This document shows positions 43,587 through 51,231 of a DNA stretch of 64,000 bases, in pieces; position 1 is the first letter of the stretch; the number at the start of each line of letters is the position of its first letter. This stretch comes from Streptomyces sp. NBC_01296 (GTDB taxonomy: Bacteria; Actinomycetota; Actinomycetes; Streptomycetales; Streptomycetaceae), in assembly GCF_035984415.1 (NCBI RefSeq), contig NZ_CP130720.1:4588001-4652000 (forward strand). The letters run 5' to 3'. Position numbers and translations under genes: made by a program. Under the pieces are notes generated by a model. The model was not told the origin of the DNA, did no database searches, and saw only the letters and a list, made by a program, of their open reading frames with translations.

Positions 43587-43742
43587 CTACTTGGTGATCG
43601 GGGCGAGGGCCGGGGCGAGAGAGCTCTGGGCGAGGAGGAAGCCGCCGAGGAGGATCACGGCGACGAGCCACAGCGGCGGGCGGACGAGCTTGTAGCCGAG
43701 GACGCCGACGGCGACCAGGGCGAGCCAGAGCGGTACGTCCAT
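43587..43742 (-). CDS. Very small Spd-like membrane protein
   Basis: A 51-residue protein composed of two hydrophobic helices (PLWLALVAVGVLGYKLV and PLWLVAVILLGGFLLAQS). ATG 43740-43742 is preceded by AAGGAGA at 7 bp, which supports it as a real gene despite its size. Presumed spread protein. Confidence 0.75.
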   Translation of the reverse strand: MDVPLWLALVAVGVLGYKLVRPPLWLVAVILLGGFLLAQSSLAPALAPITK

Positions 43743-43762
43743 GACGCGGGTCTCCTTCACGG

Positions 43763-43951
43763 TTAGCGCGGGTTGCAGCGGTGGGTCTGGGCAGCGAGCT
43801 CGGCGGCGGCTCGACCGCGGTACTCGGCCGAGAAGTCGCAGCCGGGGGCGGTGCACACGGCGGTGTGCAGGGTGCGACCACGGCCATCGCTGAAGCTGCC
43901 GACCCTCACGGGGCCGAAGCGGATGACCTTGTAGAAGTGGTTCGGGCGCAT
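43763..43951 (-). CDS. Small mobile-element transfer protein
   Basis: A 62-residue soluble protein (HFYKVIRFGPVRVGSFSDGRG, CTAPGCDFSAEYRGR, THRCNPR) with three cysteines and a His that could form a zinc site. It resembles short proteins labelled mobile element transfer protein in Streptomyces AICEs. ATG 43949-43951 follows AAAGGGGA. Confidence 0.75.
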   Translation of the reverse strand: MRPNHFYKVIRFGPVRVGSFSDGRGRTLHTAVCTAPGCDFSAEYRGRAAAELAAQTHRCNPR

Positions 43952-43970
43952 AGGTCTGTCCCCTTTCGTG

Positions 43971-44633
43971 TCAGGCGAGTTGGAGGGCGATCGAGTCAGC
44001 CAGAGCGGCGGGAACACCGAGGCGCGTGCGGAGGGTTCCCGCGTCGATCGGGGCGCCGGTCTGTGCATGGTGGGCATCCGCGATCTTTCGCGCATGGTCG
44101 AGCAGCGCGGGCGGAACAGGTACGGCGGGTGCCGTGGGTGTGGGCGTGGGCTCCAGTCCGATGTCCTGGGGCGCGGCCGACGGCAGTTCGGGAGCCGGTT
44201 CCGGGACGCGTTCCACGGTCAGGTCCGGCGGGGCGGGTTCCTCAGCGGGCTCTGGCTCAGGGCATGGCTCCGGGGACGGGGCGTGGGCGAGGAGGGTTCC
44301 GCCGAGGAAGGCGAGGGCGGGCCATCCAGCGACGAGGATGCGCAGCCAGGGCGGGACGTCATGCAGGTCGAGCATCCCGGCGGTGGCGACGTTGGCGCCG
44401 AGTGAGGCGATGAGGGCGATGGCGAACCACAGCCATGCGTCGCGGTTGGCCGCATCCGTACGCATCCGGCGCCAGGCGGCGACCAGCAGCAGGTCGACGC
44501 TGACCGGGTAAGCCCAGGCCTTCCAGCCGTCCTGTCCGGCTGCGGCAGCGAGATCGTGCAGGTGGGCGAAGGACAGGGCACCGGCGATGACGGCCTGGAC
44601 GAGCACGGCGTCAGGGCGGAGATTCCGGAACAC
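43971..44633 (-). CDS. DUF2637-type membrane protein (SpdB-like)
   Basis: A 220-residue protein. Four hydrophobic helices lie in the N-terminal 110 residues (VLVQAVIAGALSFAHL, AYPVSVDLLLVAAW, WLWFAIALIASLGANVAT, ILVAGWPALAFLGGTLL). A Pro/Glu-rich linker follows, and the C-terminal 50 residues look helical (HARKIADAHHAQTG, LGVPAALADS), possibly a DNA-binding tail. Known plasmid spread proteins of this type cooperate with TraB in moving DNA between mycelial compartments. GTG 44631-44633 follows AAAGGAGG. Confidence 0.8.
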   Translation of the reverse strand: MFRNLRPDAVLVQAVIAGALSFAHLHDLAAAAGQDGWKAWAYPVSVDLLLVAAWRRMRTDAANRDAWLWFAIALIASLGANVATAGMLDLHDVPPWLRILVAGWPALAFLGGTLLAHAPSPEPCPEPEPAEEPAPPDLTVERVPEPAPELPSAAPQDIGLEPTPTPTAPAVPVPPALLDHARKIADAHHAQTGAPIDAGTLRTRLGVPAALADSIALQLA

Positions 44634-44659
44634 GAGCCACCTCCTTTCTGGGGAAGTCG

Positions 44660-46009
44660 CTAGTTCGTGGCCGGAGTCGGCTTCGCCAGCGGGGCGGGCC
44701 CGGCAGAACCCCCCGGGACGGAGACCACGGGCCGGTACGGGGCGAGGGCCGGGAGGGCCGGGGTCCGGTGCGCGAACTGGGCGCAGATCGCGGCGGCCTC
44801 GTCGGCGCTCATCTCGGGGGTGCGGATGCGGGACCAGCCGCCGGAAGTGTCGCCTGCCACGGCGACGCCGGGACGGTCGGGCGGGATCGCGGTGACGGCC
44901 ATGACCGCGTCCGGGGCGATGTCGCCCAAGCCCATGTCGGCGGTCTGCTTGTCGTTGACGCGGTGGACGACACGGCCGGTGAGCTGGGCGCGCAGCGTCG
45001 TGGCCCCCTTGCCGAGGTCGGATCCGAATCGCTGGCCGCAGATCTCCAGGTAGATGCCGGCCGCGCGGGCCATCTGCCCCAGCCGGATCATCTGCATGAC
45101 CATCCGGTCCCGGCGTTCCTCGTCCTTCTTGCTGGCCACGAGGAACAGCTCCGCGACCTCGTCCACGAGCACCACGACGGGAACCGGCCGAACCTCCTCG
45201 GGCAGGCCCCACAAGTCGGCGGCGCCGTAGTCGCTCAGCAGGTCGAATCGGGTCTCCATCTCGCCCACCAACGCGTCCAGGAGTCCGGACGCCTCCTCAG
45301 GCGTAATGGCCAGCGCCGACAGCCGGGGCCCGTAGACCTGCTGCTCGACACCGCGCTTGCAGTCGATCCCGACCAGGGCGACCGGCAGCCGGGCGAGGCC
45401 CGCGACCAGGTTGCGCTGGTACATGGACTTGCCCGACTGGTTGGCACCGAGCGTCAGCGCGTGCGGGACCTTCAGGTAATCCCGTACGAACGCGGTGCCG
45501 TCCTCCCGCAGCGCGACCGGAACGGTCATCGGGCCGGAGGGCAGCCGACGCGGCATCTTCACCCGCCGCAGTACGTCGTAGCCGGTCATCCGAAGCTCCA
45601 CGAACCCGGGCTTGGTTGCGACGACGTGGACGGAGTGGACGCCCCAGGCGTGCCGCAGCCGCTCAGAGGCCGCCATCACGTCGGCGGGCTCCAGTCCGGC
45701 CGGAAGCCGCAGGGTCACCCGCATGCCGGTCGACGATCCCCGTACTCGGCGGATCTTCGGCGGCACCGGCTGCACGTCACTGCGGCGGGCGATGTTTCGG
45801 GCCAGGAACGCCCGCAGGCGGGACGGCTGGACCGTCAGCCCGCACACGTCCATGGTCGAGCGGTACGTCATCGCGAACCGCACCTGGGCCACCGGCAGCC
45901 CAACGACGGACCAGTACACGCGCGGCGCACGCACCTGGGCGTATCGCAGACCACCCGCACCGGCGGCCACTGGGAGGCCGACCTCCCATAACGTCGACAG
46001 GTCAGTCAT
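44660..46009 (-). CDS. traSA: TraB/TraSA FtsK-SpoIIIE-type DNA translocase
   Basis: A 449-residue hexameric ATPase that transfers double-stranded element DNA between mycelia, the hallmark of actinomycete conjugation. Walker A GANQSGKS (188-195), Walker B VVVLVDEVAEL (about 278-288), and IYLEICGQRFGSD. An N-terminal hydrophobic segment is weak, as in pSAM2 TraSA. The C-terminal part could recognise clt repeats. ATG 46007-46009, 2 bp after the stop of the upstream gene. Confidence 0.92.
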   Translation of the reverse strand: MTDLSTLWEVGLPVAAGAGGLRYAQVRAPRVYWSVVGLPVAQVRFAMTYRSTMDVCGLTVQPSRLRAFLARNIARRSDVQPVPPKIRRVRGSSTGMRVTLRLPAGLEPADVMAASERLRHAWGVHSVHVVATKPGFVELRMTGYDVLRRVKMPRRLPSGPMTVPVALREDGTAFVRDYLKVPHALTLGANQSGKSMYQRNLVAGLARLPVALVGIDCKRGVEQQVYGPRLSALAITPEEASGLLDALVGEMETRFDLLSDYGAADLWGLPEEVRPVPVVVLVDEVAELFLVASKKDEERRDRMVMQMIRLGQMARAAGIYLEICGQRFGSDLGKGATTLRAQLTGRVVHRVNDKQTADMGLGDIAPDAVMAVTAIPPDRPGVAVAGDTSGGWSRIRTPEMSADEAAAICAQFAHRTPALPALAPYRPVVSVPGGSAGPAPLAKPTPATN

Positions 46010-46011
46010 GA

Positions 46012-46344
46012 TCAGACCCCGACCGAGGTGAGGGCGACGGCGCGGAACGAGATGCCGTGCCGGGTCTGGCCGTTGAACGTGTTCTCCCAGTCCCGCGCCT
46101 TCAGACCGATCACTGAGACCGGCATGCCCGGCATCAGGCCCTCCGGGAGCCCGGTCTCCGGCACGGTCACCTGGTAGAGGTTGCCCTCCCCCTCGTCCGA
46201 GATCAGCAGGCCCACCGTGGACAGCGGAGCGTTGGTCTCCCGGTCCATAGCGCGCTCACCGGTCTGCTTGCTCACGAGCTTCGGAGTGGGGGCCGTGGCG
46301 ACGAATACCACGGCGGTCGACGTGTCCACCTTGAACGACGGCAT
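46012..46344 (-). CDS. Conserved AICE protein, first gene of the transfer operon
   Basis: A 110-residue soluble protein (MPSFKVDTSTAVVFVATAPTP at its start; ENTFNGQTRHGISFRAVAL near its end) with a predicted all-beta, OB-like character. It sits directly downstream of the repressor-controlled promoter and upstream of traSA, as similar proteins do in other AICEs. In pSAM2 the replication activator Pra occupies a comparable control point, but I see no clear similarity. Function unknown. Confidence 0.75.
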   Translation of the reverse strand: MPSFKVDTSTAVVFVATAPTPKLVSKQTGERAMDRETNAPLSTVGLLISDEGEGNLYQVTVPETGLPEGLMPGMPVSVIGLKARDWENTFNGQTRHGISFRAVALTSVGV

Positions 46345-46379
46345 GGTTTCTCCTTCAGGGATGCCAGCAGAAAGCTAGA

Positions 46380-46438
46380 TGACCAACTTGGCTAGCCCGG
46401 TTGGTCACGTCTCGAAGGTAAGAGAGATGGCTAGCCAT
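46380..46438. promoter_or_regulatory. Operator region of the GntR repressor
   Basis: The 153-bp divergent region between the transfer operon and the repressor has TGACCAAC/GTTGGTCA arms (46380-46387, 46400-46407) and a perfect 12-bp palindrome ATGGCTAGCCAT (46427-46438). The core TGGCTAGCC occurs again inside the first repeat (46389-46397), and ACTGGCATGGC follows. These are the obvious binding sites by which the GntR protein would silence the operon and itself. Confidence 0.7.
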
Positions 46439-46497
46439 GTCAACAACATGACTGGCATGGCTGTCCTGCTTGAAGGGTGTCGCCTACCATCGACCCC

Positions 46498-47364
46498 ATG
46501 ACCTTTGTCCCCGAGCCCCTCGACCCAGACGACGACCGAGCCCCGTACGAGCAGGTGGCGAGCAGCCTCAGCGCGGCCATCCGCACCCGGAAGCTGGGCC
46601 CAGGTGAGAAGCTCCCGTCCCACGCAAAGCTGACGGAGTACTACGGGTTCGCTCGGGCGACAATCCAGCGCGCGCTGCGCGACCTCGAAGACGAGGGCCT
46701 GGTGGTCTCCCGCAAGGGCAGCGGCGTCTACGTGCGCAACCGGACCGAACGGCCGGCGGGCCTGCGCCCGTACGTCGAGCAGGCCTTCGCCAAGGACCGC
46801 GTGACGATCGACTTCGCAGGCTTCTCCAGCGAGACCCTGCACGGGGCGCTTCAGGAGCCGCTCGACAAAATCCGGGTGGGTCGGCTCACGCCGTCGAGCA
46901 TCACCATGCGGATACTCGTCCCGGACATGTCGGTGCCGCAGGCGGCGCCGGTGCGCAAGGACGACGGCGCGGACGACAAGCGGCTCCGTGACCGCATGCA
47001 CGACATCATGGTCAGCTACACCCGCAGCATCCGGGACGCCATCGCCGAGCTGGAGCACCTAGGCCTGGTAGCTGAGACGCAGATCAGCGTCCGCGTCCAC
47101 AGCGGTACGCAGTTCTTCAAGCTCTACGTGATCAACGACGAGGACGCGTTCTTCGGGTACTACCCGATCCGCCCCAACAAGGTCGTCGCCCAGGGCGAGA
47201 CGATCGAGATCTACGACCTCGTGGGCAAGGACGCCACGCTCTTCCACCACTCGATCAACGACGGCGAGTCGTCCAGCGGAGCGCAGCAGGTCCAGCAGGC
47301 CCGCATGTGGTTCGACAGCGTGTGGGAGACCATCGGAAGGGACTTTGACCTTGACGCACGATGA
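46498..47364 (+). CDS. GntR-family repressor (KorSA-type)
   Basis: A 288-residue regulator with an N-terminal winged helix (YEQVASSLSAAIRTRKLGPG, LTEYYGFARATIQRAL, VSRKGSGVYVR) and a long C-terminal domain that does not match UTRA closely (VYVINDEDAFFGYYPI, ATLFHHSIND). KorSA in pSAM2 represses the replication/transfer activator and keeps the element integrated. ATG at 46498; no strong ribosome site, so possibly leaderless. The HAD gene starts inside its 3' end. Confidence 0.87.
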   Translation: MTFVPEPLDPDDDRAPYEQVASSLSAAIRTRKLGPGEKLPSHAKLTEYYGFARATIQRALRDLEDEGLVVSRKGSGVYVRNRTERPAGLRPYVEQAFAKDRVTIDFAGFSSETLHGALQEPLDKIRVGRLTPSSITMRILVPDMSVPQAAPVRKDDGADDKRLRDRMHDIMVSYTRSIRDAIAELEHLGLVAETQISVRVHSGTQFFKLYVINDEDAFFGYYPIRPNKVVAQGETIEIYDLVGKDATLFHHSINDGESSSGAQQVQQARMWFDSVWETIGRDFDLDAR

Positions 47365-48043
47365 CCGTCTCTCGGGAGTCCTCGCGAGCGCGCGCGTGAT
47401 CTTCTTCGACTTCGACGGGCCTGTCTGCGACGTGTTCGCTGGGCTTCCTGCCCCGGAGGTTGCCAAGCAGCTCACCGCACTGCTCATCGCCCAGGACGAG
47501 GGTGCAGGCGCTAAGGCCGCCGAGACCGACGATCCGATCGAGGTCATGCGCATCGCGCACGAGGCCGGTCACGAGATCGGCCGGACGGTGGAACACGCCC
47601 TGACCGTGGCCGAGGTTGAAGCAGTGGCGGTGGCCGGCCCGCCGACCCCGGGGGCGGTGGAAGCTCTTCAGGCTGTGCGTGCCTCGGGGCGGGCCGTGGC
47701 GGTGGTGAGCAACAACTCCGCGGAATGCGTCCAGCGTTTCCTGGAGGAGCACGGGTTGGGGGAGTACGTCGCGAAGGTCATCGGTCGGCCCTCTGGGCAG
47801 CCGCACCTCATGAAGCCGAACCCGTTCCCGCTGATTGGGGCGGCGGAGCAGATGCAGATGGACGTGACGCACTGCGCCCTGATCGGTGACTCGCTCACGG
47901 ACATCCAGGCCGCTCACGCCGCCGGGTCCATGGTGATCGGCTACGTCAACAAGCCCCACAAAGCGGAACTGTTCGCCGACGCCGGAGCCGATGCCGTAAC
48001 GGACGACATGCAGGCCATCGCCGACGCACTCACCACGGTGTAG
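47345..48043 (+). CDS. HAD-family phosphatase coupled to the AICE repressor
   Basis: A 232-residue haloacid-dehalogenase-type hydrolase with all four motifs: IFFDFDGPVCD (nucleophile Asp and acid/base Asp), VVSNNS, Lys in LMKPNPF and GDSLTDIQAA. The cap domain lies between about 35 and 95. TTG start at 47345 overlaps the repressor stop by 20 bp, so they are co-translated. In pSAM2 the equivalent position next to the repressor holds Pif, a Nudix hydrolase giving transfer immunity; this phosphatase may play an analogous nucleotide-signalling part. Confidence 0.85.
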   Translation: MTLTHDDRLSGVLASARVIFFDFDGPVCDVFAGLPAPEVAKQLTALLIAQDEGAGAKAAETDDPIEVMRIAHEAGHEIGRTVEHALTVAEVEAVAVAGPPTPGAVEALQAVRASGRAVAVVSNNSAECVQRFLEEHGLGEYVAKVIGRPSGQPHLMKPNPFPLIGAAEQMQMDVTHCALIGDSLTDIQAAHAAGSMVIGYVNKPHKAELFADAGADAVTDDMQAIADALTTV

Positions 48044-48343
48044 CCGAGGATCAGCGGGGGACCTGTTACAGGTTTCTCTACCTCATCAAGCACCCGGCTG
48101 CGCTCCGCTCCGCCGGGCGGGCTTCCCGGCTCCGCTCCGCGCGACGCTCCTGCCTTCGGCCCGCTCCGCGCGCGCTGCGCCGACGCCCGCCCCTGTAGGC
48201 GGGTAGGCCCAAGGGCATGAGTCGAGCCCCGACCGGTCATCGATTCCATCCCTCACCGACATGCCTCCGGCGGGGACGCAACAAGCACCGGGATGGCGGG
48301 GGCGCCGTACGCGGGTGCCGGCCCGTGGAGGGTTGCGGCGGGG

Positions 48344-48495
48344 AACTCCCATCCCGTCCGCCATCGGCCCAGGACAAGCCGAGCAGACACGGCACCGGGC
48401 GTCCAGGTCGTTCGTCCAGTTGGGCGCTCCACCTGGACGCCCGGCACCGCGCCCGCTCAACGTGTCATGGGCCGACGGCAGACGGGATGGGAGTT
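48344..48495. repeat. Long inverted repeat, 65-bp arms with 22-nt loop
   Basis: 48344-48408 and 48431-48495 are reverse complements at 54 of 65 positions by my alignment, without gaps. The outer 15 bp and the inner 10 bp are perfect. Most mismatches are transitions that would still allow G-U pairs in RNA on one strand. The loop is 48409-48430. Confidence 0.85.
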
Positions 48496-48823
48496 GGGGT
48501 GAGTGGTGGCTGAGCGGCGACGCAAGTGGGCAGAGTACGGCAGCAATAGCCCGTGATATAGGTCACAGGCGGCCTCGCTCTTGGCGTGCGCGATCGCCAC
48601 CCCCGGGGTTGGTTTTCAATATGGGAAACCCTTGCTGTTGCGTATCCGCGTTTCGGTATGTACGGCCTGATCTGCTCAAGCACGCGCTTGAACTTGGCTG
48701 TACGTACAGCGATGTTGGATTTGCTAGACGATTGCACATGTTGGAACGCAAGTGAGAGCAAATTTGGGGGCGGTATGGCCGTGTGACGAGTGCTGGAGTT
48801 CGCGGCATCATCGGCAAAAAGGA

Positions 48824-48870
48824 AACCCGCCCTGTCGCACAGGCTTCCCGGCGAGGCGACAAGGCGGGTT
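48824..48870 (+). terminator. Hairpin upstream of the small membrane-protein gene
   Basis: A 15-bp stem with one mismatch (48824-48838 with 48856-48870) and a 17-nt loop ends 10 bp before the ribosome site at 48881. It could be a terminator for upstream transcripts or an attenuator controlling 48893. Confidence 0.55.
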
Positions 48871-48892
48871 ACGAACCCTTGGAGGCTCAGTA

Positions 48893-49114
48893 GTGAGTGT
48901 GACTCTTGCCCAGTGGGGGCTGTCAAACCCTCTCGCGAAGCTTTGGGTAATCACGGTGATCGTTGTACTCATCATCGGGGTGAGGCCGTTCGCCGAGGTA
49001 GCGGGCGCCTTGGCCGACGCCGCAGCGGTCGTTGGGCTGTTGGCAGGGATCGGAGCTGTGGTAGCCCATCCCGGCGAGGGGATCGGCGGTAGGCCATTGC
49101 CCAAGATCCGGTAG
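48893..49114 (+). CDS. Small membrane protein at the AICE right end
   Basis: A 73-residue protein with two hydrophobic helices (LWVITVIVVLIIGVRPFAEV and AAAVVGLLAGIGAVVAHP) and a basic C-terminus. GTG at 48893 with GGAGG 7-8 bp upstream supports a real gene. It is the last gene before attR. Function unknown; a superinfection or spread role is only a guess. Confidence 0.65.
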   Translation: MSVTLAQWGLSNPLAKLWVITVIVVLIIGVRPFAEVAGALADAAAVVGLLAGIGAVVAHPGEGIGGRPLPKIR

Positions 49115-49255
49115 TGCCGTCCCGTCCGTCTATCGCCGTGCTAGCTGTCGTACAGCCGCCAAGTACCGCAACCCCAGCAACCGCCCGCATCCGGTAGCGC
49201 CTTTCCAGGGCTTGGTAGCGGCCGGAATGACCGCCGCTGACCGATCTCGCTAGAG

Positions 49256-49301
49256 CTACGGATCAGAAGGTTGCAGGTTCGAATCCTGCCGAGTGCACAG
49301 C
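49256..49301 (+). repeat. attR, 46-bp core
   Basis: Perfect copy of 39453-39498, i.e. the 3' half of tRNA-Arg from the anticodon loop onward. Preceding bases (GAG) do not continue the tRNA, so this is only a fragment left by integration. Confidence 0.93.
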
Positions 49302-49303
49302 CG

Positions 49304-49335
49304 AAGAGGCCCCCCGGTTCACCGGGGGGCCTCTT
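49304..49335 (+). terminator. Ancestral tRNA-Arg terminator beyond attR
   Basis: Stem of up to 15 bp (49304-49318 with 49321-49335; loop centred on TTCA) right after the attR core. It was probably the terminator of the tRNA gene before the element inserted. Confidence 0.8.
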
Positions 49336-49519
49336 GCGTTGCCCAGGGTCCGTCGGCGGTGCCCGGGTCCGGTGTGGGGGGTCCTCCTTGGTGGGGAGGG
49401 GGACCCGGGGGTTCTCCGGGTCGGAGATCGGTCCCGTGGGGGACGACCGGCGGGCGGGGCCTGGATACGGTCCTCGGAGAGGGTTCGGAAGGGTCCGGAA
49501 CCGGAAGAGGGGGACTCCC

Positions 49520-49885
49520 ATGGGGCTGTTCGGGAACGCGCACACGGTCGATCCGACGTCGGCGCAGCGGGACTACGCGCGGCTGCTCGGGCAGGGGGAG
49601 CAGGTGCACGCCGCGTTCCTGTTGATCCGGGACACGATCCTGTTCACCGACCGGCGGCTCGTGCTCGTCGACAAGCAGGGGCTCACCGGAAAGAAGGTGG
49701 AGTACCACTCCATCCCCTATCGGAGCATCACGCACTTCTCCGTGGAGACCGCCGGCCACTTCGACCTCGACGCCGAGCTCAAGATCTGGCTCTCCGGCAG
49801 CGCGGCGCCGATCGAGAAGACGTTCACCAAGGGTGTGGACATCTACGAGGTGCAGGCGATCCTGACGCAGTTCGTCGCCCGGTAG
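49520..49885 (+). CDS. Bacterial PH-domain protein
   Basis: A 121-residue single-domain protein of the bacterial pleckstrin-homology type (YvbH-like): ILFTDRRLVLVDKQGLTGKK, YHSIPYRSITHFSVE, and a C-terminal helix VDIYEVQAILTQFV. No membrane segment. ATG at 49520 follows GAGGGGGA. Role unknown; such proteins occur widely in Streptomyces. Confidence 0.85.
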   Translation: MGLFGNAHTVDPTSAQRDYARLLGQGEQVHAAFLLIRDTILFTDRRLVLVDKQGLTGKKVEYHSIPYRSITHFSVETAGHFDLDAELKIWLSGSAAPIEKTFTKGVDIYEVQAILTQFVAR

Positions 49886-49895
49886 CCCGGCCGGG

Positions 49896-50689
49896 CTACC
49901 AGAGGACGCGGGGGAGGCCCGTCACCGAGAGGACCAGGGAGTAGAGCGACGTGGTGGCGGTGATGAAGAGGCGGTTGTTCTTCGGGCCGCCGAAGGCGAT
50001 GTCCGAGACCGGCACTCGGCGAGGACACGGTCGTCCGTCAGCGTGCCGTCCGCGCCGACCTTGCACGCGCGGATGTGGCCCGCCCGGGTGTCCGCCGCGT
50101 ACAGGTCGCTCTCGTCGGGTGAGAAGACCAGGCCGTTCGGGCCGAGGAACCCGTCCGCGGCGAGGCGCACCTCGCCCGTCGCCGGGTCGGCGCGGTAGAG
50201 GTTGCACGCGCCAATCTCGGCCGGTGCGCGGCGGCCTTCGTAGTCGCTGGTGATGCCGAAGTCCGGGTCGGAGAACCAGATCGAGCCGTCCGAGTGCACC
50301 ACGGCGTCGTTCGGGCTGTTGAGCCGCTTGCCGTCGTAGCGGTCGGCGATGACCGTGAGGGTGCCGTCCGGTTCGGTGCGGGTGACGCGCCGGTTGCCCT
50401 GCTCGCAGGTGATCAGGCGGCCTTCGCGGTCCAGGGTGTTGCCGTCCGGGTGGCCGGGAGGGGAGCGGAAGACGGAGACCGCGCCGGTCGCCTCGTCCCA
50501 GCGCGGCATCCGGTCGTTGGGGATGTCGCTCCACACGAGCCGGCGCCAGGCCGGCAGGTACAGCGGGCCCTCCGCCCAGCGGCAGTCGTCGTAGAGCCGT
50601 TCGAGCCGCGAGTCGCCGTTGGCACAGCGGCCGGTGCGGAATCGTTCGTCCAGGATCTCGTACAGATCGAGGTCGGCAATGGATGGCAT
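49896..50689 (-). pseudogene. SMP-30/gluconolactonase family gene, internally deleted and frameshifted
   Basis: The reading frame from ATG 50687-50689 encodes about 222 good SMP-30 residues (DDCRWAEGPLYLPAW, GHPDGNTLDREGRLITCEQG, DRYDGKRLNSPNDAVVHSDG, FLGPNGLVFSPDES) up to LAECR near 50018. There the frame changes: the true C-terminus (SDIAFGGPKNNRLFITATTS, then SLYSLVLSV) continues in another frame to a stop at 49896. The roughly 45-50 residues normally between these parts are absent, so the gene has a deletion as well as a shift and lost a propeller blade. The unshifted frame ends at 49922 with a Ser/Arg-rich nonsense tail. Divergent from the Lrp regulator. Confidence 0.8.
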
Positions 50690-50796
50690 TCTTCCCTCAG
50701 GCGGGTTTGCCGCCGAATTTGGTTCGGCCTCGTATGGGGATTGCAGGATCCTGTACCGTCGGCGCAAGGGATTCCAGGGGATGGGAGGAAGATCGC

Positions 50797-51231
50797 GTGG
50801 ACGACATCGACCGGGCGCTCGTCCTGCGCTTGCAGCAGGACGCGGGCCAGTCGTACGCCGCCCTCGGCGCCGCCGTCGGGCTCTCGGCCGGGGCCACCCA
50901 CGAGCGCGTGCGCAAGCTGCGCGAGCGCGGGGTCATCCGGCGCACGACGGTCGAGGTGGACCCCGCGGCCGTCGGGAGCGGGGTGCTCGCCTACGTGATG
51001 GTCGACTCCAACGCCTGGATGGGGGACTCGAAGGCCGCCTTCGAGGCGATCGCCGAGATCCAGGAGGCGCACATCATCGCGGGGAGCGCCTCGGTCCTGG
51101 TGAAGGTGCGCACGGCCACGACCGAGCAGCTGCAGGACGTCCTGCGCCGCCTCTACGCCATCGACGGCGTCAGCGGTACGCACGCCACCGTCGTGCTCGA
51201 GACCTTCTTCGAGCGGCCCCTCCCGCTGTGA
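50797..51231 (+). CDS. Lrp/AsnC-family transcriptional regulator
   Basis: A 144-residue regulator. N-terminal HTH (DDIDRALVLRLQQDAGQSYA, AVGLSAGATHERVRKLRE), C-terminal RAM ligand-binding domain (YVMVDSNAW, AHIIAGSASVLVKVRTAT, TTVVLE-type end ATVVLETFFERPL). GTG at 50797 follows GGGAGGA. Divergent from the SMP-30 pseudogene, which may have been its target; its stop overlaps the next gene. Confidence 0.9.
   Translation: MDDIDRALVLRLQQDAGQSYAALGAAVGLSAGATHERVRKLRERGVIRRTTVEVDPAAVGSGVLAYVMVDSNAWMGDSKAAFEAIAEIQEAHIIAGSASVLVKVRTATTEQLQDVLRRLYAIDGVSGTHATVVLETFFERPLPL

Larger units (their letters stand above)
48044..48892. other. 849-bp structured gene-free region of the AICE (candidate origin)
   Basis: No convincing gene. 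48090-48210 is extremely GC-rich with nested CGCTCCGC/GCGGAGCG-type repeats and a GCCCGCCCC/GGCGGG hairpin near 48185-48215. 48344-48495 holds the long inverted repeat listed separately. 48540-48780 is by contrast less GC-rich, with an ATATAGGTCACAG segment and a short open frame (48620-48755, starting MGNPCCC) of doubtful reality. Such alternation of hairpins and AT-richer DNA fits a double/single-strand origin or the clt transfer locus. Confidence 0.5.
39453..49301. mobile_element. AICE (pSAM2-type integrative and conjugative element)
   Basis: An element of about 9.8 kb between perfect 46-bp direct repeats. It has all AICE modules: Int and Xis next to attL, RepSA rolling-circle initiator, TraB/FtsK-type double-stranded DNA translocase, Spd-like spread proteins, KorSA-type GntR repressor and a hydrolase gene in the position of the pSAM2 immunity factor. 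All replication and transfer genes run leftward as one overlapping operon from 46344; the repressor and hydrolase run rightward. No gene is visibly broken, so it may still be mobile. Confidence 0.93.

Noticed and set aside
48261..48755. Open frame with an MGNPCCC start inside the AICE right end
   Set aside because: It crosses the long inverted repeat, has poor codon bias and no ribosome site; only the last 45 codons look vaguely protein-like.
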